64,000 nt of DNA from UPXZ01 sp049840795 (GTDB taxonomy: Bacteria > Bacteroidota > Bacteroidia > Bacteroidales > Paludibacteraceae). The stretch spans positions 31,522 to 95,521 of the forward strand of contig JASGJK010000033.1 in assembly GCA_049840795.1 (NCBI GenBank), in the 5' to 3' direction. Of the stretch, positions 1 to 8,811 are shown one piece after another; within the stretch, counting starts at the first letter, position 1; each line of letters begins with the position of its first letter. The position numbers were made by a program, and so were the translations under genes. The notes beneath the pieces were generated by a model. The model did no database searches, was not told the origin of the DNA, and saw only the letters and a program-made list of their open reading frames with translations.

Positions 1-629
1 TCTTCTTTATAGCGCTTGTCAAATTCTACATAATATTTTCCTACTAAATGGTCGCCTTTCATTCCACTGCTTTCGGGCGTTTCGCCGTTTCCCCATAGTT
101 TCCACGCCAGCATCGATTTACAGATATGTATTCCACGGTCGTTCACAATATTGGTTTTGAAAACGTTCCATCCGTTTGCTTTTTGAATTTCAGAAATGCT
201 GTAACCGAGCAGATTGTTTCGGATATGTCCGAGATGAAGCGGTTTATTGGTGTTTGGAGATGAATATTCTATCATCATTAAATCGGCGCCGGCAGACGGA
301 GTTTTTACACCAAACTTTTTATCGGCATGCATCTCTGTCAATTGATCTAACCAAAACGAACTGTCGATACTCAGATTCAGAAATCCTTTGATTACGTTAA
401 ACGATTTAATGATGGAAAACTGACTTTTGAGCGCTTGTCCAATCTCTTCGCCTGTTTGTTCGGGCGATTTACGGGCAATTTTTACAAAAGGAAAAACAAC
501 CAATGTTATGTCGCCTTCAAATTCTTTCTTTGTTTTTTGAAACTGAACGGTAGATGGAGAAATTTCTTGAGAATACAGTTGTAGTACAGTACCCACAACC
601 TCTTGCGTAAGGATCGTTTCTAATGACAT
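1..629 (-). CDS. argS: Arginine--tRNA ligase, N-terminal part (runs off window)
   Basis: Charges tRNA-Arg with arginine in the cytoplasm. The reading frame runs from an ATG at 629 to the window edge without a stop, so about 209 of roughly 590-600 residues are present. It holds the N-terminal additional domain (start MSLETILTQEVVG) followed by the class I signature region SPNTNKPLHLGHIRNN, whose HLGH is the HIGH motif. No frameshift is seen. A good Bacteroidota promoter lies just upstream and an IS30-family element sits immediately beyond that promoter. Identity is secure from the signature; the catalytic C-terminal half lies outside the window. Confidence 0.95.
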   Translation of the reverse strand, partial: MSLETILTQEVVGTVLQLYSQEISPSTVQFQKTKKEFEGDITLVVFPFVKIARKSPEQTGEEIGQALKSQFSIIKSFNVIKGFLNLSIDSSFWLDQLTEMHADKKFGVKTPSAGADLMMIEYSSPNTNKPLHLGHIRNNLLGYSISEIQKANGWNVFKTNIVNDRGIHICKSMLAWKLWGNGETPESSGMKGDHLVGKYYVEFDKRYKE

Positions 630-661
630 ATTGTGTGATGATAAATATTTTTTACAAAGTG

Positions 662-692
662 CAAAGATAATATAATCAGCGTGAACGGACAA
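662..692 (-). promoter_or_regulatory. argS promoter (-33/-7)
   Basis: On the minus strand TTG (690-692) is followed after 20 bases by TATCTTTG (662-669), matching the Bacteroidota consensus TTG-N19/20-TAnnTTTG. It lies 33 bases before the argS ATG. The IS30-family element begins only about 29 bases upstream of the -33 box, so the insertion left the promoter intact. Confidence 0.7.
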
Positions 693-745
693 CATAAAAA
701 AGGGTACGAAAAAATCCGTAGTTTCAACCAGTGAATGCAACTTTA

Positions 746-1702
746 TTATTTTTCAAAGATAGGAAGAATATTTTCTTTAGGTGAATGGAAATTTAGTTTT
801 TCTCTTGGTCTGTTATTGATTTTGTATTGTATTTGTTTGATATACTGGTTATTAATGTTATCAAATTTTGTATGTTTTGGTATATATTGTCTAATTAGTT
901 TGTTTGTGTTTTCAATCAATCCTTTTTCCCAAGAGGAATATGGGTGTGTAAAGAAAACTTTGGTATCCAGTTGTTTAGCTATATATTGGTGGTCTGCGAA
1001 CTCTGTCCCGTTGTCTGCGGTGATAGTATGAACGTGTTCTTTGTAGGCGGTGAGCAATCTGACTACCACTTTGCTCAATTCTTTGGCATTTTTCCCCTGT
1101 TCAAGTTTTTCCATAAGCATAAATGCGGTTTTTCTTTCTACCATTGTAACAATAGCTCCCTGATTGTTTTCTCCCACAATGGTATCTATTTCCCAATCTC
1201 CAAATCGTTTTTTGTCATTGACAATTTGTGGTCGCAGGTCAATGGAAACTCGATTTTTTATGGGTATGTTTTTACCCACCGGACGTTTCCTGTGTTTGAG
1301 TTTATGTCTGGTGTGTTTGTAGAGTGTCCCGCCTTGCTGCTTATCTACGCGAATGATTTTATAGATGGTTTCGTGGCTGACAAAAGGCTTATTCTCAAGT
1401 TTTAATCTGCCTGTAATTTGTTGTGGCGATAAATCTTCTTGAATCATCGTAATGATTTCTTTTTTCACTACGGGCAACAGTTTACGAGGCTTTTTCATAC
1501 GCTCTTTACGCACTTCTGCCATATCTTGTGCATACCGGAAGGAGTATTTGCCTTTCAGATTGGCATTGCGTTTCAACTCCCGGCATATTACCGATTTATC
1601 TTTACCGATTGTCTTTGCAATCTGTGTTTGGCTGCAACCTTGCTTTAATAAGCAGGAAATTGCGTACCTTTGTTCTTGGGTTAAATGTACTTTTTTGCTC
1701 AT
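746..1702 (-). CDS. IS30-family transposase
   Basis: DDE transposase that mobilises the surrounding element. I place the start at the ATG at 1702 (MSKKVHLTQEQR), giving 318 residues; an in-frame ATG at 1735 would add 11 unlikely residues and overlap the palindrome upstream. The N-terminus has a helix-turn-helix (QTQIAKTIGKDKSVICREL) typical of IS30. The core follows with D in GDWEIDTIVG, D in TADNGTEF and E in WEKGLIENTNKLIRQYIPK. The frame is intact, so the element is potentially active. Opposite-strand open frames over this gene are shadows. Confidence 0.93.
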   Translation of the reverse strand: MSKKVHLTQEQRYAISCLLKQGCSQTQIAKTIGKDKSVICRELKRNANLKGKYSFRYAQDMAEVRKERMKKPRKLLPVVKKEIITMIQEDLSPQQITGRLKLENKPFVSHETIYKIIRVDKQQGGTLYKHTRHKLKHRKRPVGKNIPIKNRVSIDLRPQIVNDKKRFGDWEIDTIVGENNQGAIVTMVERKTAFMLMEKLEQGKNAKELSKVVVRLLTAYKEHVHTITADNGTEFADHQYIAKQLDTKVFFTHPYSSWEKGLIENTNKLIRQYIPKHTKFDNINNQYIKQIQYKINNRPREKLNFHSPKENILPIFEK

Positions 1703-1735
1703 ACAACTTAAAAGTAAGAAATTTTTCCTAAACAT

Positions 1736-1759
1736 CTTTCAGGGCATATGCCCTGAAAG
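1736..1759. repeat. Perfect 24-bp palindrome inside the IS30 element
   Basis: CTTTCAGGGCAT followed by its exact complement, just upstream of the transposase start and followed on the plus strand by GTGTTTTTTT. This is the form of an intrinsic terminator for plus-strand transcription leaving the element. It could equally be an operator or a guard against read-through into the transposase. Function inferred. Confidence 0.6.
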
Positions 1760-1847
1760 GTGTTTTTTTCTTCTTGAAAGTTGCATTTCTTAGTTGAAAT
1801 TAATATCGAACCCTTTTATTTAATGCTTTTAACTTCTCGAAAAGAAG

Positions 1848-2120
1848 CTATTTTACGATTTTAGCTAATTCAGCTCCTGCCTTAAATTTCGCAACTTTTT
1901 TTGCAGGAATTTTGATTGTTTTTTTTGTTGATGGGTTGATACCGGTACGAGCCGTACGACTTGCTACCGAAAATGTGCCAAATCCTACCAAACTTACTTT
2001 TTCGCCCTTAGCTAATGTTGAAGAAATTGCTTTAACTGTTGCGTCGAGAGCTTTTTTTGAAGCGGCTTTTGTTAAACCTGCTTCTGTGGCAATAGCGCTG
2101 ATTAGTTCCGCTTTGTTCAT
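1848..2120 (-). CDS. HU-family DNA-binding protein
   Basis: Small histone-like protein that bends and compacts DNA as a dimer. It is 90 residues, the usual HU length, starting MNKAELISAIATEAGLTK. It carries the signature GFGTFSVASRTARTGINPST, where the arms with the conserved Arg and Pro insert into the minor groove, and ends KFKAGAELAKIVK. Monocistronic, with a Bacteroidota -7 box upstream. In this order its usual neighbours are argS and the rhomboid pair, consistent with the flanks seen here apart from the IS30 insertion. Confidence 0.96.
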   Translation of the reverse strand: MNKAELISAIATEAGLTKAASKKALDATVKAISSTLAKGEKVSLVGFGTFSVASRTARTGINPSTKKTIKIPAKKVAKFKAGAELAKIVK

Positions 2121-2167
2121 GATTCTTAAAAATTTAAGTAAAAAAATGATTTTTTAATTTATCGCCA

Positions 2168-2175
2168 CAAATATA
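2168..2175 (-). promoter_or_regulatory. HU promoter -7 box
   Basis: TATATTTG on the minus strand, 48 bases before the HU start, matches TAnnTTTG. The expected -33 position is an A/T tract without a clean TTG, so only the -7 element is supported. Confidence 0.5.
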
Positions 2176-2275
2176 ACATTACTCTTCAAAAAAAAAAGAA
2201 TTTCATCCGAAAAGTGTTTGTTTTTAGTAAATATTCACAAAAAGTGTTCAATTTCACAGACAAAATAATATTTAC

Positions 2276-2283
2276 TACCTTTG
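2276..2283 (+). promoter_or_regulatory. Rhomboid operon promoter -7 box
   Basis: TACCTTTG matches TAnnTTTG and lies about 107 bases upstream of the first rhomboid ATG, divergent from the HU promoter. The -33 region (around 2252) is TTTC rather than TTG. Confidence 0.55.
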
Positions 2284-2390
2284 TATTCGTTATTTTAAAC
2301 GATTTAAATAAAGAAACTCAATGATTCTAAAACATGGAGAATTTTGGTCGTTTTTACTCTGATTAATTAAAAATAAAAGCACTATTTTTT

Positions 2391-3084
2391 ATGAGAAATC
2401 TTCCTGCAGTAACGAAAAATATCTTAATCATCAACGTACTTTTGTTTCTTGCTACTTACGTATTGGGCAACAGAGGAATTGATTTGAACGATATTTTAGG
2501 GATGCACTATTGGCAAGCAAGTGAATTTTATCCGTTTCAGTTTATAACGTATATGTTTATGCACGGTGGTATAAGCCATATATTTTTCAATATGTTTGCA
2601 TTGTTTATGTTTGGGGGGTTACTTGAGCAAGTTTGGGGTCCCAAAAAGTTTTTGTTATATTACCTTTTTGCCGGACTTGGAGCCGCTCTCGTTCAACAAC
2701 TGTTTTGGTACATAGAATTTAATAGTTATTTTGAGTCTTTGAATCAGGCAATTAGCGCTCACACGGCACAAAACTTGACTGATGCTGTGAAATCTTCGGA
2801 ATATCTGATGAATAAGCCGCTTACCATCGGAGCCTCGGGCGCTGTTTTTGGACTGTTGTTGGCTTTCGGATGGCTTTTCCCGAATGAGAAACTGATTTTT
2901 TTATTTCTTCCGTGTTCCCGTTAAAGCTGAACATTTTGTCATAATATATGGCTTGGCAGAACTGCTTTTGGGGGTGGCAAATTTCTCCGGTGATAATATC
3001 GCGCACTTTGCTCATTTGGGCGGAATGCTTTTTGGCTTAATTTTACTTCTTTATTGGCGTAAAAAAGGACGTTTACACTTATGA
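2391..3084 (+). pseudogene. Rhomboid intramembrane serine protease 1 (frameshifted)
   Basis: Multi-pass inner-membrane serine protease. As read, the frame stops at 2924 after FLFLPCSR. Ignoring one base (T at 2913) restores LPVPVKAEHF and a 230-residue rhomboid ending at a TGA at 3082-3084. This TGA overlaps the ATG of the next gene as ATGA, the classic coupled arrangement. The restored protein has the substrate-entry HGGISHIFFNM segment, nucleophile Ser149 in GASGAVFG and the catalytic His208 in AHFAHLGG. Whether the extra T is a mutation or a read error cannot be told from sequence alone; the preserved frame on both sides and preserved coupling favour an error or a very recent event. Confidence 0.85.
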
Positions 3085-3962
3085 ATATCATTGAAAATTT
3101 GAAGTTAACATATAAAAACGGCAATACGCTTGTTAAGCTGATTTTTTTTAATACGGTTGTTTTTATCGTTATTAAACTCATATTGATTGTTTTTGAGCTT
3201 TTTAATCAAGATATCTCAGCGTATGTCAACTATTTGGCAGCGCCGGCTAGTTTTCAGCTGTTGATTCGTCAATGCTGGACTCCTGTCACGTATATGTTTA
3301 TGCATGAAGATTTTATGCATCTTTTCTTCAATATGCTTGCACTCTATTGGTTTGGAAAGATTTTTTTGATGTATTATTCCGAGAAACAGTTTTTGGCATT
3401 GTACTTTTTGGGCGGGTTGATCGGCGTTTCAGTATATGTGCTGTCGTATAATTTTTTCCCGTACTACGAAGAGTTTCTTTACAATAGTTATGTTATAGGC
3501 GCTTCAGGCGCGGTGATGGCTATCATAGTGGCTGATGCTGTAAAATCGCCGGCAGCCGAACTTCAGCTATTGTTCATCGGTAAGGTGAAACTTATTTACA
3601 TTGCCATTGTGGTAGTACTGATAAGTGCGTTTGGTATTACGGGTAAAAACGGCGGTGGTGAAATGGTACACATCGGAGGCGCTTTAGCCGGATATTTGTT
3701 TGTTGTTTTGGAAAAAAAAGGGAAAGATATTACGCCTTTATTTAATAAAATTGTAGATTTCTTCGTAAATTTGTTTCGGTTTAAAAAGACACCTCCCAAG
3801 GCAAGAAGATTTCATTCGGCAAAGATGTCGGATAGCGATTTTAACCAATGGAAGGCAAAAAATGAACAAGAACTCGACAAAATTTTAGATAAAATAAAAA
3901 CATCAGGATACGAGAGTTTAACATCAGCAGAAAAAAAGAAACTTTTTGAGCAAAAAAGATGA
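3081..3962 (+). CDS. Rhomboid-family intramembrane serine protease 2
   Basis: Second membrane rhomboid, 293 residues, translationally coupled to the first (ATGA at 3081) and to the gene after it (ATGA at 3959). The membrane core has HEDFMHLFFNM, the nucleophile Ser142 in IGASGAV and His197 in MVHIGGALAGY. A cytosolic tail of about 90 charged residues, rich in Lys and Glu, follows the last helix and is absent from the first rhomboid. Paired rhomboids of this type are common in Bacteroidales, but I know of no assigned substrate. Confidence 0.9.
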   Translation: MNIIENLKLTYKNGNTLVKLIFFNTVVFIVIKLILIVFELFNQDISAYVNYLAAPASFQLLIRQCWTPVTYMFMHEDFMHLFFNMLALYWFGKIFLMYYSEKQFLALYFLGGLIGVSVYVLSYNFFPYYEEFLYNSYVIGASGAVMAIIVADAVKSPAAELQLLFIGKVKLIYIAIVVVLISAFGITGKNGGGEMVHIGGALAGYLFVVLEKKGKDITPLFNKIVDFFVNLFRFKKTPPKARRFHSAKMSDSDFNQWKAKNEQELDKILDKIKTSGYESLTSAEKKKLFEQKR

Positions 3963-5077
3963 AGAAGTCACCTGCCATTATGACTAAACTATTAAAGCAA
4001 ACACTCATATTTGCCAATATATTGGTGGTATTTGGTTTGATAATGGTTAAAATAGGGTCGTTGGTAAATCCCAATACGTGGAGCTTTCCATCGTATTTTG
4101 CGTTTTTTCTGTTTCCTTTGGCATTCGCTAATTTTTTGTTTCTTCTTTTTTGGGCAATTTTAAGAAAATGGTGGTTTTTGCTCCCGCTGATAGCGTTGAT
4201 TTTGTTTTGGGGAAATATTTGCTCCGCTTTTCCTATAAATATCTCATCCGAAAAAAAAGTTGAACAGTTCAAAAAAAAAATAACCATATTGTCTTACAAT
4301 ACAATGGCTACCGCAAAACTCAAAAATCATACGGCTGACTCTCCCAATCCCGTAATACAATATATTTTAGATTCGGATGCTGACATTGTGTGTCTTCAAG
4401 AGTTTGCCACAAGCGATAACGATGGGCAGTTTGAAGAAGAAGATATGTATAAATGTTTCAAGAAATACCGTTACAAGCATGTCAAATACAAGCTCAACCG
4501 ATGGAATATGCATCAGGGATTGGTTACCCTATCCAAATATCCGATAATAAATAAGGAAGATGTAAAATACGATGCGGCATTCAATTTGTCTATTTTCTCT
4601 GACATCGTGATTGGTAACGACACCATTCGGGTGGTGAATAATCACTTGGAATCCAATAGGATAACCGCCAAAGATATGGAAGAAACCTCAGAACTGCGAA
4701 GAGATTTCGACTCTGATAGATTTACCGATATCACCAGATACCTGTCAGAGAAATTGAGTATAGCTTCAAAAGTCAGAGCGTTGCAGGCAGAAAAAATTGC
4801 ACAAGTAAGAATAAATACGCCGTATAAGCTCATAATGTGTGGAGATTTTAACGATGTCCCTTCGTCATACACTTACACAAAGGTAAAAGGAAATTTGAAT
4901 GATGCTTTTTGTCAAACTGGTACGGGGCTCGGTTGGACATTCAACCGCTCTTTTTTTCGCTTCCGTATCGACTATATTTTGTTTGATAACTCGTTTTTGT
5001 CTAATCATTATAAAAGAGGCAATTCAAAAGTGTCTGATCATTATCCTATTCAAGTTGATTTGTATCTAAAGCACTGA
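3959..5077 (+). CDS. Membrane-anchored endonuclease/exonuclease/phosphatase-family protein
   Basis: 372 residues. The first 100 or so contain two to three hydrophobic segments, then an EEP (DNase I-like) metal-dependent hydrolase domain. Visible motifs are CLQEF (metal-binding Glu), NNHLES, CGDFNDVPSSYTY and, at the end, SDHYPIQVDL with the catalytic Asp-His. The family cleaves phosphodiester or phosphate-ester bonds in DNA, lipids or sugars; the real substrate is unknown. It is the last gene of the rhomboid operon (4-bp overlap), so a membrane-associated job is likely. Confidence 0.88.
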   Translation: MKKSPAIMTKLLKQTLIFANILVVFGLIMVKIGSLVNPNTWSFPSYFAFFLFPLAFANFLFLLFWAILRKWWFLLPLIALILFWGNICSAFPINISSEKKVEQFKKKITILSYNTMATAKLKNHTADSPNPVIQYILDSDADIVCLQEFATSDNDGQFEEEDMYKCFKKYRYKHVKYKLNRWNMHQGLVTLSKYPIINKEDVKYDAAFNLSIFSDIVIGNDTIRVVNNHLESNRITAKDMEETSELRRDFDSDRFTDITRYLSEKLSIASKVRALQAEKIAQVRINTPYKLIMCGDFNDVPSSYTYTKVKGNLNDAFCQTGTGLGWTFNRSFFRFRIDYILFDNSFLSNHYKRGNSKVSDHYPIQVDLYLKH

Positions 5078-5553
5078 TTGTTCAATGTATAAGGTTTTAC
5101 TATTCACTATTAGCAGATGGATGTTCGGATAGTAGTAACAAAGCCGTCAAAATTCAACGTTTTTCGGTAAATTTTACAAAAAATAATAAAGGGATGGACA
5201 TCTTTAATTTAATAATAATTAAATACTATAAGTAAGTGTTCATAATTAATCGCTAATACACGTATATGTAAAGCTGTAAAAATCAATAACATACAAATTA
5301 AATATATTAAACTAATTCTGTTCAGCTTAATACAAAGAAAAGTAATTTATATATATGATTAGTCCTTACATCCCGATACGAAACGCATTTTTCCCTGTAT
5401 TTAAAATGTGAAAACTCTTTTTTCAGGAGGCACAATAATTTAATACATTTCAGCAACTCACGATTTTACAACAAAAAAGTAAAACATCACTCACTAAAAA
5501 ATATGATTTTCGGATTATATTAAAGAAAAAACGAGATGCTCCACAGGCTGTAA
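5078..5553. other. 476-bp intergenic gap, no gene seen
   Basis: AT-rich sequence between the convergent EEP gene and trigger factor. I found no credible ORF, tRNA, IS end or clear terminator hairpin. If the region up to 17.7 kb is inverted (see findings), one breakpoint would fall here. Confidence 0.6.
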
Positions 5554-6915
5554 TTATGCTAAGCTATCTACTTCAAACATTTTGTTGAAATCATCCATAG
5601 AAATATCGGTATTTTCAAGTTCTACACTGTTTTTTATCAGTTCCAATACCTTATCTTCGATTGTTCTGTCAGCGAAGTTACGCACCGTTTCCTGATTTTT
5701 GAGCATATCTTTTACATAGCCGTCAATCATTGAGTCTTCTACACCAATCATTCCGTATTGTGCAAACTGAGCACGGGCAACTTTACGCGCATATTCTTCG
5801 ATATCGGCAACTTCTACTTTGATTTCGTTCTTAGCAACAAATTTTTCTTTGATTAAATGCCAGATAACATCCGAAATCATTTTCGGATAATCTTCGGTCA
5901 CTTTTTCTTCTGTCATTCCTTCTTGTGTCGCTACTAACCAGCGTTTCAGAAAAGCATCGGGGAACGAAAGTCCGCTGTATTTGTCTTCCGCAGCTTTTCG
6001 CGCATCAATTCCAAATTTATAATCACTGTCCGCTTTCAACGTCTCCTGTATGTTTTCTTTGATTTTCGCGCGGAATTCTTCTTCTGAACTTACAACACCT
6101 TCGCCGTAAACTTTATCAAAGAGTTCTTGGTTAATTTCACTTTCGTGATAGCGAGTAATGCCCTGAATCTCTATTTGGAAGTCGGAAATAATATTCTTGG
6201 CTTCGTCTTTCGATATTTTCAGGAATGAACTGATTTCGGCTTCGCTTTCAAATGCTTTCAGTGGATTGAAAACAATTACATCGCCTTTTTTTGCGTTTAC
6301 AAACAACGCTTTTTGTTCGGCATCTTTCATATAAAAAGGAGTTAACACGGCATCTTCTACTTTAACACCTTCTTCATTAACTTTTCCGTCTGCCAATTCG
6401 AGCAATTGCCCTTTCACTACATCTTTTTCCTCAACGGTTTCTTCCTGCTCGTAGCGTCCGTAGCGTCCGGTATATGATTTTACTTGATTATCAATCATTT
6501 CGTCGGTCACTGCTATGTCGTAATATTTAACGGTATCCTTTTCTGAAAATTCCACTTCAAATTCAGGTGCGATACCCAAATCAAATGAAAAATCGAAATC
6601 AGCTTGTGTGTCAAAATCAATTTCCGGTTGATTTTCGCTTGGAAGCGGTTCTCCTAACAACGGAATACTGTTTTCACGAATGAAATTATACAAATTATCA
6701 GCTACCAGATTATTAATTTCCTCTGCCGTTACTGATTTTCCATACATTTTTTGCATTAGCCCCATAGGAACATTTCCCGGACGAAACCCAGGTATATTTG
6801 CTTTTTTTCTATACTCGCGTAATTTTTTTTCTACTTTATCGGTATAATCCGCTTTTTCAATACTGACAACAATCTGCGCATTGTTTTGATCGAGGTCTTT
6901 TCTAACAATATTCAT
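5554..6915 (-). CDS. tig: Trigger factor (ribosome-associated chaperone)
   Basis: Binds nascent chains at the ribosome exit tunnel. 453 residues, the usual size. The N-terminal ribosome-binding domain contains the signature GFRPGNVPMGLMQKMYG (about residues 43-59). A divergent central PPIase-like region and a helical C-terminal chaperone domain ending in acidic residues follow. In Bacteroidales tig commonly precedes clpP-clpX; here those genes lie about 11 kb away on the other strand. A TACCTTTG box lies upstream. Confidence 0.93.
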   Translation of the reverse strand: MNIVRKDLDQNNAQIVVSIEKADYTDKVEKKLREYRKKANIPGFRPGNVPMGLMQKMYGKSVTAEEINNLVADNLYNFIRENSIPLLGEPLPSENQPEIDFDTQADFDFSFDLGIAPEFEVEFSEKDTVKYYDIAVTDEMIDNQVKSYTGRYGRYEQEETVEEKDVVKGQLLELADGKVNEEGVKVEDAVLTPFYMKDAEQKALFVNAKKGDVIVFNPLKAFESEAEISSFLKISKDEAKNIISDFQIEIQGITRYHESEINQELFDKVYGEGVVSSEEEFRAKIKENIQETLKADSDYKFGIDARKAAEDKYSGLSFPDAFLKRWLVATQEGMTEEKVTEDYPKMISDVIWHLIKEKFVAKNEIKVEVADIEEYARKVARAQFAQYGMIGVEDSMIDGYVKDMLKNQETVRNFADRTIEDKVLELIKNSVELENTDISMDDFNKMFEVDSLA

Positions 6916-6982
6916 AAGTGGGTCGTTTTAACGTGTTCCTTATTTAAAAGGAATGATGATGATTCTGTTATAAATTGGGGTG

Positions 6983-6990
6983 CAAAGGTA
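6983..6990 (-). promoter_or_regulatory. tig promoter -7 box
   Basis: TACCTTTG on the minus strand, 68 bases before the trigger factor ATG, preceded by a T-rich tract; no exact TTG at the -33 spacing. Confidence 0.55.
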
Positions 6991-7050
6991 CAAAAAAAAT
7001 GGGAATAGACACCTATATTCTTTTGAAATTTTAAAGTCAATGGCTTATTC

Positions 7051-7767
7051 TCAAAACATTTTTTTTAATTCTCGAAGATCTTTTATCTGTATAAAACCTT
7101 CTGTCACATCATCATAAGCAATCGGACGGTTTCTCGGATTGAAATATGCAGCATCGATTCCACTCACCATCGCCCCTATGATATCTGCTTCAAAACTATC
7201 GCCCACCATCAACACTTCATTCTTTTTGGCTTGATTGATTTGTAGTGCATAATTAAAAATATCAGGACTGGGCTTTAATGCACCGACCATTTCTGAAAGG
7301 ACAATATGACTAAAACAATGTTCAATCCCGGCACTGTTCATTTTGCGGTATTGTACTTCTTTAAATCCGTTCGATATAAGTGTTATCGGAATTTTCTTTT
7401 CCGTAAAAAAATCCAATATCTCGATGGTATGTGGAATCAACTCAGTTTTGGTAGCAAGTACATCCAGAAATGAAGCGTTCATTCTCATTGCCAACTCTGT
7501 ATCTTCAATACCTACCTGCTTCAAAGGATGAAGAAAACGTTCTGTCATTAAAAATTCTTTGGATATTAATCCTTGTCCGTACAACGTCCACAACTCAATG
7601 TTGCGCTTTGAATATATTTGATAAAAGGCATCGAAATCCGGATAGCGTTTATCTAATTGCTCCGACAGAAAAATATCACGTAATGACAACTTGGCATTGG
7701 TATGAAAATCCCACAGCGTATCATCCAAATCAATAAAAAGGTATTTATATTTTTTCATATCAATCAA
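7051..7767 (-). CDS. HAD-family hydrolase, YjjG-type pyrimidine nucleotidase
   Basis: 238 residues; a second in-frame ATG at 7758 (MKKYKYLFIDLDD) is an equally good start. HAD motif I is DLDDTLWDF, with the nucleophile Asp near residue 13; motif II is TLISNGF and motif IV is MVGDSFEADIIGA. The cap sequence and overall length fit the YjjG family, which dephosphorylates non-canonical pyrimidine nucleoside monophosphates (house-cleaning). Substrate assignment rests on family resemblance only. Confidence 0.85.
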   Translation of the reverse strand: MIDMKKYKYLFIDLDDTLWDFHTNAKLSLRDIFLSEQLDKRYPDFDAFYQIYSKRNIELWTLYGQGLISKEFLMTERFLHPLKQVGIEDTELAMRMNASFLDVLATKTELIPHTIEILDFFTEKKIPITLISNGFKEVQYRKMNSAGIEHCFSHIVLSEMVGALKPSPDIFNYALQINQAKKNEVLMVGDSFEADIIGAMVSGIDAAYFNPRNRPIAYDDVTEGFIQIKDLRELKKMF

Positions 7768-7842
7768 TAAAAAGCCCGAAGCAATGCGGTTTTCAGCTTG
7801 CTTCGGGATAGTTGGTTATTCTATTTACCTCAAACAACAAAG

Positions 7843-8721
7843 TCAATCAATTTCTACAACCAAGTATTTACTTACACTCCAAAATGAAGCCGGATCGGTA
7901 ATAAAAATCACGTAATTCTCATTCTCTTTTTCGAGCGTATAACTCGACTTAGGATGATTAGTCAGTATTTTTACGTTGGAAGTAGAATACAGCGGAATTT
8001 GTTTTGTATTGCGAGCATCTATTTTTACAAAGTAGTTTTTATTAAAATCAGACTGAAGCACTTTGGAGGCGCTAAAAAGTCCGCTTGATGTTAAAATCTT
8101 ATTGTCTTTCAATTCTTTTTTAGACCCGATGGCGTACCAGGCAGCATTTAGCGCCTCATCTTGCTTTGTCAATTTTGTTTCCTGTTCCGCATTCTTGTTT
8201 GACAAATCTTCCACGTTTCTTCCCAAATCGTTCACGGTAATGTTCAGATCGGAAATCAACGAATCTTTTTGCAGAATCTGCTTTTGCAATAAAACTACTT
8301 TCGCTGATTCCGTTTCGAGCGATTTGGTCAATTGCGCCAACGTTTTTTCTACGTCGGCAAGTTTAAATGAACTTCTTTTCAGTTTTGTACGCAGGTTGTC
8401 CAATTCCGCACGATTGGTTTTGATCAGATCATTTAGGTATGCCATATCATCCGTCACTTTTTTTCGTACATCTTCGGGGGTGTTTTCGCTTAGTGGCTGT
8501 ATAGATATTTCATTTTGAGTACTTTTTATTTTATCGATACTTTCCTGAATCTCGTTCATCGCCGAAAAATAATCATTCACTTCCTGTTCCATTTTGGCTT
8601 GTGTTTCTACTAAAGAGTCGTTTTGCGCTTTCAACCGCTCCGATTCCTTGTTCGGCTTAAGATTGCAGGACGAAAGCACAACAGCAAACACGGCAATAAA
8701 TAATAAAATATTTTTTTTCAT
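7843..8721 (-). CDS. Coiled-coil lipoprotein of unknown function
   Basis: 292 residues. A lipoprotein signal peptide ends VVLSSC with the lipidated Cys about residue 19. About 170 residues of heptad-rich coiled coil follow, full of Lys, Glu, Asn and Leu (for example DNLRTKLKRSSFKLADVEKT). A C-terminal globular part from about residue 195 begins LNAAWYAIGSKKELKDNKIL and ends SKYLVVEID. I recognise the general form (envelope lipoproteins common in Bacteroidales) but no function. It lies between the HAD gene and rsmI on the same strand. Confidence 0.75.
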   Translation of the reverse strand: MKKNILLFIAVFAVVLSSCNLKPNKESERLKAQNDSLVETQAKMEQEVNDYFSAMNEIQESIDKIKSTQNEISIQPLSENTPEDVRKKVTDDMAYLNDLIKTNRAELDNLRTKLKRSSFKLADVEKTLAQLTKSLETESAKVVLLQKQILQKDSLISDLNITVNDLGRNVEDLSNKNAEQETKLTKQDEALNAAWYAIGSKKELKDNKILTSSGLFSASKVLQSDFNKNYFVKIDARNTKQIPLYSTSNVKILTNHPKSSYTLEKENENYVIFITDPASFWSVSKYLVVEID

Positions 8722-8811
8722 CTTTAGAAATAATAATAATGTTTACCTATTTTAATCATCTGAATACTAACACAAAAACCTTGCATAATATTTTCTGCAA
8801 AGTTAATGTTA

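Larger units (their letters stand above)
721..1800. mobile_element. IS30-family insertion sequence
   Basis: About 1.08 kb carrying one transposase on the minus strand and bounded by imperfect terminal inverted repeats: 722-744 reads TTTCAACCAGTGAATGCAAC and the complement of 1777-1799 reads TTTCAACTAAGAAATGCAAC, 19 of 24 positions agreeing over the full arm. I could not find a convincing 2-3 bp target duplication. It separates argS from HU. Confidence 0.85.

Noticed and set aside
735..1648. Several plus-strand open frames across the IS30 region
   Set aside because: They are antisense to the transposase, with no family features; the minus-strand protein explains the region.
721..1800. Target duplication for the IS30 element
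   Set aside because: No matching 2-4 bp flanks could be found at any plausible end position.
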